From: Polyangiaceae bacterium
GTDB lineage: Bacteria > Myxococcota_A > Polyangia > Polyangiales > Polyangiaceae
NCBI GenBank assembly: GCA_029261965.1
Contig: JAJDAH010000340.1
Location: 1 to 56,879 of the forward strand
Direction of reading: 5' to 3'
Length of the DNA: 56,879 nt
In this document: positions 43,396 through 53,244 of the stretch, piece after piece
Layout of the letters: each line of letters starts with the position of its first letter
Numbering within the stretch: the stretch's first letter is position 1
Made by a program: the position numbers and the translations under genes
The notes under the pieces: generated by a model
The model's input: only the letters and a program-made list of their open reading frames with translations
Database searches by the model: none
What the model was told of the DNA's origin: nothing

Positions 43396-45881
43396 ATGGA
43401 ACGAGGAGCGGCTGCGTTTGAGGTGGCGCACCGTCGATCCGCCGCCCGCGTCTCTCACTGGCTAGCGGCGGTCGCCCGCGCAGACTCCGAGCTCCGCACG
43501 GACTTCTTCGAGCGGCCTCTCGAACCACGTGGGTTCGTCGTCGTCACTGCCACTCTACTCACGCTCATGGCCTGCTCGGCGGGACAACCCAGCGAGCTCG
43601 GGCCGGGAACCTTCGGCGAGCGGTGTGGGGCGAACCTGCATTGTGCCAGCGGTTTGTGCGTCCAGGTCACTAGTGATCGCGCCATCTGCACGAAGCGCTG
43701 CGCGGCCTCCGCGCAGTGCCCAACGGCCCCGAATTGGGGGACTGCGTCGTCACCAACGTGAGCAGCATCCAGGTTTGCGGATGTCTGGCCACCGGCAGCT
43801 CCGAAATCTGTGGCGACGGGACCGACAACGATTGCGACGGCCGCATCGACGATTGCCGTCTGTCGGTGCGTCGATCTCGACAGTGACCCGAGCAACTGTG
43901 GGGCTTGCGGCATCAGCTGCCCCGCTACGCAGTCGTGCACCAACGGTCTCTGTTCTTGCCCGGGCTCTAGGATGACCTCCTGCCCGGCGAGCGGATGTGT
44001 CGACGTGCAAACCGACAGGAAAAACTGCGGGGCCTGTGGGAACGTGTGCCTGTCCACCGAGACGTGCACGAACGGCGCGTGCACTTGCCCGAACCCGACC
44101 ATGACGAGCTGCGGCGTCGCGGGTTGCGTCGATCTTCAAGCAAACCCTCAAAACTGCGGCGGATGCGGAACCGCCTGCCCCACGAGTCAAAGCTGCGTTG
44201 CCGGGGGCTGCGCTTGTCCGCCCACTGCATCGAGCTTTTGTAGCGGCACCTGCACCAACACCGCCACCGACGAACAAAACTGTGGGACCTGCGGCAACCC
44301 GTGCCCGCTCGGGCAAGTCTGTCAGGGAGGGCAATGCGGGTGCACGGGTTTCGGGCTGACGTCGTGCGGCGGCGCGTGCGTCAACCTACAAACGGACACC
44401 GGTCACTGCGGCGTCTGCGGCAACAGCTGCGGTCCGGGTGAGACCTGCTCCGGCGGCTCGTGTTTCTGCGTGTCAGGCCCCGGAAGTCTGCTCCTTCGGC
44501 ACCTGCTCTGCCCGAGCAGCGGGACGTTCTGTGCGTCGGTTGGAAGCTGCGTGAGCACGACTTCCGACGTTGGTCACTGCGGTGGCTGTGACATGGCGTG
44601 CAACCCCACCGAGATCTGCTCCGGGTCGAGCTGTCGCTGCCCGGCGTTCGGCGGTCTCTTTTGCCCCTCCAGCGGCGCGTGTGAGGACACCCGCACCGAC
44701 ACCGCTCACTGCGGGGCCTGTGACAACGTGTGTCGAAGCGGTGAAACCTGCACGAACGGCGTCTGTGACTGCCCGGGCGCTACTGAAGAGTGGTGCGCGT
44801 CTCAGGGAACCTGCGTGGAAACGGAATCCAACACCTCCCACTGCGGCGGCTGCGACCTGCCGTGCGCCACGGGCGCCACCTGCCAGTCGGGCGTCTGTAT
44901 GTGTCCGGCCGGTCAAAGCGTCTGCGGCGGGGCGTGCGTCGACTTGGAGACAGACGAGTCACACTGCGGCGTCTGGGCTCTCGAGCGGGAACCCCTTCTT
45001 CGCCTTCTGGGGTGGTGACATCGCCTGGAGCGGTTCCGAATACGGGATCATCTGGGTGGAGCGCGATTCGGGGACCGGCAACACCGAGCTCAGGTTCCAA
45101 CGCATGGATTCCGACGGCGTGTCCGTCGCCACGGCTGTCGTCGTGGCCGCTACCACCGCTGCTCCTCACGCGGTCCGCGCGGTGCTGGCGTGGTCCGCGA
45201 CCACCAACAAGTTCGCCACCGCCGTGAGCTTCCCCGGATTCGTCCGCTTCATCGATCTCGGCCTCGACGGCACCGCACCGCTCCCTCCGACCGACTACCC
45301 GACGCCCGGCGAGACCTGGTCCTCCGACATGACCGCCGCACCGGACGGCAGTTGGGGCGTCCTGACTGGTCCCCTCGGCCTCAAGCTCCTCCGCTTCAAC
45401 GCCGATGGCTCGCAGACTCTGCCCGTCGTGGATCTCGTCGCCGACGGCAGAAAAGAAGGCTCAATCGATCACGACGGAACGAGCTGGATCACCGGTTGGC
45501 GCGATTTCATCGGAACAACGGGGCGAACCGCCATGCTCCTCCAGGGCGATGTGCCCGGCAGCGAGTTCGTGGACCATCGAGAGAGTGCGAACGCACCTCG
45601 GACCGAACGACACCATCCTCGTGACTCACAGCTCTCGAAGCGGCGGCTCCACCGGCGACCTCCGAGCTCGCCGCTTCAAGATCCTCTCGGGCCCGGCCCC
45701 GAACTTCAGCCCCATCACGAACGAGACCATCATCCACGCCAGCGAAACCGTCGACCTCGGCGACTTCCCCATCGACGTCACCCACTCCCTTACAGGCGCG
45801 ATGGTCGTCTGGACGGACACCCGCACCGGCAGCCAAAATATCCTCGGGCGACCCCTGGGATACAACGCGTGTCACAATTGA
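43396..45881 (+). pseudogene. Cys-rich modular lipoprotein gene broken by four frameshifts
   Basis: A continuous protein can be followed only by changing frame four times. It starts with a lipoprotein-like N-terminus (VVVTATLLTLMAC; the start near 43396-43423 is uncertain). The frame shifts near 43720, runs PNGPELGDCVVTNV..EICGDGTDNDCDGRIDDC (a MopE-like motif), and shifts back near 43860. Nine modules of the form CVDLQTDxxNCGxCGxxC follow to about 44975. A third shift leads into a beta-propeller-like domain (SGNPFFAFWGGDIAWSGSEYG, TAAPDGSWGVLTGPLGLKL). A fourth, near 45580, leads to RTHLGPNDTILVTHSSRSGG and ends GRPLGYNACHN at 45881. Each shift is about one base, so it is either a decaying gene or carries sequencing errors. 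Confidence 0.75.
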
Positions 45882-46009
45882 CTCGAGGGAGCGCCGCGCA
45901 ACTCCCAATAGCGCAGCTACGGAGCCAAACATCCAAGCGCTGGGCGCCGACGAGAGCCGAACGAAAGGGAACTCTTCGTCGAGCACCCATGCGCCAGGTG
46001 TCGAGCATG

Positions 46010-46195
46010 AGCCTCCGGCAGGAGCGGAAGCCTCGGCTCACCGAGGATGAAACACGCGGGGAGGCATCGCCCTTCGAGATCCGCTATCGACGAGCAAGTG
46101 GCGGGGATCGCCGTCGTATTCGGCGCGCACAACAGGTTGACCGCTGGCTCGCAGCTGTCGTGACCGAGGGCTCCTTTTTGGCTCGGATCGACCCG
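46010..46195 (-). pseudogene. relic of a Cys-rich lipoprotein related to the 10.3-kb gene
   Basis: A minus-strand stretch reads DPSQKGALGHDSCEPAVNLL, then CAPNTTAIPATCSSIADLEG and RCLPACFILGEPRLPLLP. This closely parallels ALGQDSC...LCAP...ECRSLLDAEGRCLPAC in the lipoprotein at 10314-11864. There is no start or signal in frame, and the homology fades at both ends, so it is a fragment. It lies between the broken plus-strand gene and the end of the Gly-rich lipoprotein gene. Confidence 0.6.
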
Positions 46196-46248
46196 CGCTT
46201 CGTCGGTGCAGGTGCCCAGGCGCTGGGGCTTCGTTCTACTCGTCGAAG

Positions 46249-46920
46249 TCAGAAGCAGATCCAGTGGTACCAATCGCAGACGCAGGAATAGGTCCGGGCG
46301 CCGTCGCTGTAGGTGCAGCCCAGGTAGATCGGCAAACCGAGACAAGAGCCGATCGGGTTCTCCGGCGCACCCTGCGGACACTCTGGCGGATTGTTCGGAG
46401 ACGGAGAAAACCCCGGCAGACCTCCCCCGGCTCCCGCGGCGCCGCCGGTTGCAGGGCCAGCGCCGGCACCCGCCGCGCCGCCGGCTGCCGGCGTGCCGCC
46501 CGTGCCGCAAGGAAACGGGAACGGTAAACACGGAGCACCGCCGGCACCCGCCGTCGCGCCCGCGCCTCCGGCGCCTCCCGAATTCGAGCCACCACCGACG
46601 CCGCCCGTGCCAAACGCACCCGATCCATTGCCACCGCCGCCAGCTCCTCCGCTCGCCGGTTGCGGCGAGCCACCGCTTCCTCCGGTCGCAGGGCCACCAA
46701 CCGGGGGCGGGGTCGACGGCGGCGGCGGAGAGCCAGTGCCACCGCTTCCGGCGGGTTGACCGCCTGGGGCCGGCGGGGGGGACCAAGGGGCGCCACCGAA
46801 ACCCGCGTTGCCTTCCGGGCGCACGCTCCCGAACTCGTCACCGAGTCGATCGTCGTTCGGCCCCGCGCCGCACGCGGCGAGGAACGCCAAGGACCAGAGA
46901 GGGATCTCACTCACGCGCAT
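46249..46920 (-). CDS. Gly/Pro-rich lipoprotein with Cys-rich C-terminus
   Basis: A 223-residue lipoprotein. ATG 46920 gives the signal VSEIPLWSLAFLAAC with Cys16 as lipidation site. About 140 residues of Gly/Ala/Pro low complexity (GGAPWSPPPAPGG, GGTGGVGGGSNSGG) follow, then a short C-terminal domain with seven cysteines (ECPQGAPENPIGSCLGLPIYLGC, YSCVCDWYHWIC). Function unknown; the layout is a surface stalk with a small disulfide-bonded tip. It is divergent from the AraC-type regulator gene. Confidence 0.78.
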   Translation of the reverse strand: MRVSEIPLWSLAFLAACGAGPNDDRLGDEFGSVRPEGNAGFGGAPWSPPPAPGGQPAGSGGTGSPPPPSTPPPVGGPATGGSGGSPQPASGGAGGGGNGSGAFGTGGVGGGSNSGGAGGAGATAGAGGAPCLPFPFPCGTGGTPAAGGAAGAGAGPATGGAAGAGGGLPGFSPSPNNPPECPQGAPENPIGSCLGLPIYLGCTYSDGARTYSCVCDWYHWICF

Positions 46921-47163
46921 GCACCGAGTGTCCCTCGCCGTGACGAGTCGGCGCGAGGACACAACGGGCCCAACGACGGGACCGTTTCGGCCACTCGTGC
47001 GCGCGTGATCACTGCGCGCCGATGGATCACTGTGCGCATCTCGCACACGTCCTAGTGCCAAGGCCCACGCGTCTTCGTGCAAAGGCGCGCGGCGATGCAC
47101 GACTCGCAAACAGCGGTGTGCGGTTGCCGCGGCATGCTGCTTGCTCTCTTCGTCGGCGAAACC

Positions 47164-48195
47164 GTGAAACGATTCCTGACACTCGACGACCCCGTAGTGC
47201 CCATGCACCACCCTCGCGTTCTGGTCGAAACCGCGGTGGCTCAAGGGGTCGACGAGGACGAGCTCTTGCACGACGCAGGCATGGCCAAGACCGAGCTCGA
47301 CTGCCCGGACGCGCGGCTCTCCTACTTACAGTTCGGTCGCCTCGCCCTGACCGCCCTGCGACTCACCGACAACCCCGCACTCGGGCTCGACTTCGGCGAG
47401 CGCGTGACCGTCTCGAACCTCGGCATCCTGGGCCTCGGGGTCTCGAGCAGCCCAGATGCTCGGTCCGCACTCGAAACTGGCCTCCGCTATTCGCGGACCG
47501 TCGTGCCGGGTTGGGACTTGACCCTCGACGCCGAAGGCGAACGCGCGCGGCTGCGGCTCACCCCGTTGATTCCTTTCGGGCCGCTCGAGAACTTCGCGAC
47601 CGAAGCACTGCTCGCCGGGCTTGTCGCTTTGACGCGGGCCGTGGCCGGGGAGTTCGAGCTCGGCGCCGAAGTTTTCCTACCCTACCCGCGACCGAGCTAC
47701 GCCAAACGGCTCGCTTCGGACTTGAACGTCAGCCTCCACTTCGACGAACCAGCTACTTGGGTCGAGTTCGACGCGCGCGTGCTCGAAAAGAAGCTTCCGA
47801 CTCCGGACCCGGTCACGGCCAAGCTGGCTGAGCGATTTTGCGCTTCCGAGCTCGCGACCGAGCTGCACGACGGCGGGCTCTTGGAGATCGTGAGCGAGCT
47901 GTTGCGCGGCGAGCGGGGAAATCGATACGACGAGCCATCGATGGCCGCAGCCTTGCGGACGAGCCCCCGCAGCCTGCGCCGCGGTCTTCGTCAGTTCGGC
48001 ACGTCGTTTCAGACGCTTCGTGACGAGGCTCGACGGGACCAGGCCCTCAGCCTGCTGCAAAACACCCAGCTCAGCGTCGAACGAATCGCCGAGAAGCTGG
48101 GTTTCAGCGACGCGCGCAGCTTCCGCCGCGCCTACAAGCGCTGGACGGGGCAGACGCCGTCGGGCTCCCGGCCGCCGAGCGCAGCGGGCCTCTGA
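47164..48195 (+). CDS. AraC-family transcriptional regulator (OruR-like N-terminus)
   Basis: About 343 residues. The N-terminal half matches the Arabinose_bd/OruR type (PRVLVETAVAQGVDEDELLHDAGM, ARLSYLQFGRLALTALRLTDNPALGLDFGERV, NLGILGLGVSSSPDARSALETGLRY). The C-terminal AraC HTH pair is clear (PSMAAALRTSPRSLRRGLRQFGTSFQTLRDEARRDQAL, then TQLSVERIAEKLGFSDARSFRRAYKRWTG). The start is uncertain: GTG 47164 is used, with 47134 and ATG 47203 as alternatives. It may regulate the divergent Gly-rich lipoprotein gene. Confidence 0.9.
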   Translation: MKRFLTLDDPVVPMHHPRVLVETAVAQGVDEDELLHDAGMAKTELDCPDARLSYLQFGRLALTALRLTDNPALGLDFGERVTVSNLGILGLGVSSSPDARSALETGLRYSRTVVPGWDLTLDAEGERARLRLTPLIPFGPLENFATEALLAGLVALTRAVAGEFELGAEVFLPYPRPSYAKRLASDLNVSLHFDEPATWVEFDARVLEKKLPTPDPVTAKLAERFCASELATELHDGGLLEIVSELLRGERGNRYDEPSMAAALRTSPRSLRRGLRQFGTSFQTLRDEARRDQALSLLQNTQLSVERIAEKLGFSDARSFRRAYKRWTGQTPSGSRPPSAAGL

Positions 48196-48369
48196 TCGGG
48201 AGCGATTTCATCCGAGGCCGCCGCGGTCGCATCATCCGGGCGGCAGTCATCGAAGCGAAGGGAGCCCGCGCGCGTGTTGGCCGCGCCGGGAATGCGGGCG
48301 GTAGGCAAAGCGGAGCCGCGGCGGCCATGAAACCGCTACGAAGTCGAAGAGGTCCCCTGGCGTGTTGCC

Positions 48370-48600
48370 CGAAGCAGCGGCGCACGATCTGACTCTTGAA
48401 GAACGTGGATCGCGAGCTGGAGCGCGTGCCGGCGCTTCGGTGGGCTCGCCGACGGCCCGCAGAGTGTTTCGGATCTGTTCGAGATCGGTGACGAGCTCGC
48501 GGAGGTTCAGGCGGCCACCGCACTCGGGGCATCGCTCGACGTCCTTCATCTCGGCCCACGGGCGCCAGCCTCGGGCAGGACACGAGAAACTCCAGGCGTG
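48370..48600 (-). pseudogene. relic of an IS91-type transposase C-terminus
   Basis: The minus strand reads HAWSFSCPARGW..KDVERCPECGGRLNL and continues RELVTDLEQIRNTLRAVGEPTEAPARAPARDP. The zinc-ribbon CPxCGGRL followed by VT(D/E)xxxIRxxLxxxGEPTExPARxPARxP is the conserved C-terminal tail of putative IS91-family transposases. Upstream and downstream the frame is lost, and no ends of an element are visible. The rest of 48196-48821 holds nothing else I can support. Confidence 0.5.
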
Positions 48601-48821
48601 CCGCCGCTCAGAGCAACGCGCTGGACGGTGTCGTCGTCGTGGCGCGTGAAATAGACAAAGTCGTCCGAAAGAGCGATTCCGAAGATCGTGGCACATCGGA
48701 AGGCCACGGTCGCTTACATCGGAGGCCGCCAGATGCGACGGCAAAGCGCCCCCCAGTCGAGGGCCGACTTCTTGCGAATGGCGCTCAAGAGGATTCTCGT
48801 CGGACCGTTCCCAAGGGGAGC

Positions 48822-49211
48822 ATGATCAAACTGAGCCATGCACCTGACTGTCCGAGCGACGCCGGCTATGGGCTCCTTGCCCAGGTGAGGGTCAATCGAG
48901 AGCGCACGGTTCACGTCTTGCCGGTGCTCAAGATCAATCGGGGCGGGATCTTGCTCGACTCGACCCACATCGGTCGCCGCCCGTGGCTGCAAATGGGTGC
49001 TCGGATCGTCAGCAGGCTGTTTCTCGAGGATGAAAACGCCGCGGTCAACCTGGTGGGGAAGGTCGTGAGGATCGTGGAGGACCGGGGCCACGTTCGTTTC
49101 ACGGCCGAACACGACGAGCTGGAGAAGTCGACGCGCCGAGCGCTGGAACGGGTGTTCGAACGCGCTGGCATCGAAAGAGCAGGCCCCCCGCCGTTTCCGG
49201 GAGCTCCGTAG
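48822..49211 (+). CDS. PilZ-like domain protein
   Basis: A 129-residue protein. ATG 48822 follows AAGGGGAG, which fits a ribosome-binding site; the longer frame from 48639 has no supporting features. The body (GYGLLAQVRVNRERTVHVLPVLKINRGGILLDS..PWLQMGARIVSRLFLEDENAAVNLVGKVVRIVEDRGHVRFT) follows a PilZ-type barrel, with a terminal helix (RRALERVFERAG). PilZ domains often bind cyclic di-GMP, but the RxxxR and DxSxxG residues are not both clear here, so binding is uncertain. Confidence 0.65.
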   Translation: MIKLSHAPDCPSDAGYGLLAQVRVNRERTVHVLPVLKINRGGILLDSTHIGRRPWLQMGARIVSRLFLEDENAAVNLVGKVVRIVEDRGHVRFTAEHDELEKSTRRALERVFERAGIERAGPPPFPGAP

Positions 49212-49347
49212 CGCGGCATGCGCCGACGGCGCACGGCTCGACATCCCGGCCTGTTGGAGACCCTCGACGCGGGGATCTGCGATCGGTTCGGGGCATACAT
49301 CGTGCTCGAAATGCTAAAAGACGCCCACAACCTCACTCCGGCTTCGA

Positions 49348-50169
49348 CTAGAGACACGGAGCGAAGGGCCACGCACAACCGCACGTCCCGTCGCTGAGAC
49401 AACACGTCGTCTGAAGCCCGGGGAAACATGCGTTGGTGCATGTCGCCGGGTTACACGTCCCGCCGCCGCCAGTGCCTCCGGTGCCTCCCGAACCGCCCGT
49501 GCCTCCCGAACCGCCCGTGCCTCCGGTTGCGCCGCCGCCCATTCCGCCCGCACCCCCCACGGCGACTCCGCCTGCTCCCGACGCTCCGCCGAGGCCGGCC
49601 GCACCCGCGGCTCCCGCGCCACCGACCGTGCCGCCGGCGCCGCCAGTCGCGTCGTTCATGCACAGGTCTCCGACGCGAGTGAAGCCCACGAAGCAGTCGA
49701 AGTCGCATCGATCGTCGACGCAGCGCTCGATGGCGAATGCTGGCGGTGGCGGACACGGCGTGCAGTCGGTCAGATCACAACCCACGACCGGAAACGGGCC
49801 GACGCAGAAGCCCTCGCAGCGCTTGGTTCCGGGCCGACACCCGGAGTCGCTGGCGTCGGCATCAGCGGCGTCGGCAGCCGACGCGTCACTCATCGAAGCG
49901 TCCGGGGCGCCGGCGCTGCCGCTAACTCCCCCGTTGCCGCTCATTCCGGCAGCGTCAATCGGCGTTCTGCCGCTCGCGCCCGTGCCTCCGGTCGCCGGCG
50001 CGGCGCTCGAGCCTCCGACACCACCCGTGCCGGTCGTGCCCCCCGTCACACCAGAGCCGGTCGCGCCGACGCCGGGCGGCGCGTCCACGCCGAGGTCCTC
50101 ACTCGTTGCACAAGCGAACGGAACCGCGGCGATCGCAAGAAGCACGAGTGTCGATTCGCGAGCGCGCAC
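49348..50169 (-). CDS. Gly-rich lipoprotein with Cys-rich segments
   Basis: A 273-residue lipoprotein starting at GTG 50169. The signal STLVLLAIAAVPFAC ends in a lipidation Cys. Two low-complexity Gly/Thr/Ala regions alternate with two Cys-rich segments: CRPGTKRCEGFCVGPFPVVGC...CPPPPAFAIERCVDDRCDFDCFVG and the terminal TCNPATCTNACFPGLQTTCCLSDGTCGC. It belongs to the same general class of stalked surface lipoproteins as the neighbours at 46249 and 41232. Function unknown. Confidence 0.78.
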   Translation of the reverse strand: MRARESTLVLLAIAAVPFACATSEDLGVDAPPGVGATGSGVTGGTTGTGGVGGSSAAPATGGTGASGRTPIDAAGMSGNGGVSGSAGAPDASMSDASAADAADADASDSGCRPGTKRCEGFCVGPFPVVGCDLTDCTPCPPPPAFAIERCVDDRCDFDCFVGFTRVGDLCMNDATGGAGGTVGGAGAAGAAGLGGASGAGGVAVGGAGGMGGGATGGTGGSGGTGGSGGTGGTGGGGTCNPATCTNACFPGLQTTCCLSDGTCGCAWPFAPCL

Positions 50170-50373
50170 GCCTCGCGCCTAGCACCTTCAGCGATTCGTA
50201 ACCACCGCCAACTAGCATTTATGCACGCGCCCTCTTCTCGATGCGAGTTTTGGTATTCACGAGTGTCTCACCCAAGGCATTCACGCGTGTTCGATTTCGC
50301 GTGGGTCGCCCTACGGTTCCAGCTCATGCTCCTTCAGCCGGTGGTTACGATTGTTTTCTGACCTCGACGACGA

Positions 50374-50700
50374 TTGTTCAAGACCGCGCTGCCGACGCAG
50401 GCGACAGCCTGGCTCCACAGACCAAAGCAGACGGCCGGGAAGGACTGCCCGGGCCACCGGGGTCGGGTCCCGCCGGGTTTGATTCCTCCGCCCCCACCAG
50501 GCGTGCCCGGGAAGGGATTGGATCCGCCCGGTTTCCCAGGGCGACCGTTCGGGCCAGGGCCTGAGCCGGGTCCAGAGCCACCTGGTGCCGCCGCGTCGTC
50601 GCGCGGCGAGGACTTCGGCATCTCGGAGAACGCGACCCGCGAGATGCTCATGGTGCTGCTCCGTGCCGGCGGGGACGTTGGCGAGCTGTCACGCCGGTAG
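50374..50700 (+). CDS. doubtful Pro/Gly-rich small protein
   Basis: A 108-residue Pro/Gly-rich frame (PPGLIPPPPPGVPGKGLDPP) from TTG 50374, ending in a more protein-like helix (REMLMVLLRAGGDVGELSRR). A competing minus-strand frame covers the same DNA. Without a ribosome-binding site or recognised homologue, either could be spurious. The remaining 50170-50723 shows nothing else. Confidence 0.25.
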   Translation: MFKTALPTQATAWLHRPKQTAGKDCPGHRGRVPPGLIPPPPPGVPGKGLDPPGFPGRPFGPGPEPGPEPPGAAASSRGEDFGISENATREMLMVLLRAGGDVGELSRR

Positions 50701-50723
50701 CAGCTCAACCGCGGCCTTGGGAC

Positions 50724-53072
<2,349 letters not shown>

Positions 53073-53244
53073 TCATTTCTGGCTTGGCGATCAGCTCAGA
53101 CGCGTTCATCGTGCTCGACGATGAGTACGACCTGTCGGAAAATCATCGATGTGCGGTCGCGCGGAGCGAGACTCTTGCTCGTGCCGTCACGTGCGTCGCG
53201 CTCCAGTCGTTCCGCTTAGGCTCGACGTTGATGACGAGCGCTTC

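Noticed and set aside
45917-46786. Single long minus-strand gene across 45.9-46.8 kb
   Set aside because: Only the 46010-46195 part shows homology; the upstream part is the wrong frame of the Gly-rich lipoprotein gene at 46249-46920.
50334-50708. Minus-strand Pro/Gly-rich frame opposite the doubtful small plus-strand frame
   Set aside because: No start signal, homologue or structure; Pro/Gly runs on both strands are a by-product of the GC-rich sequence.
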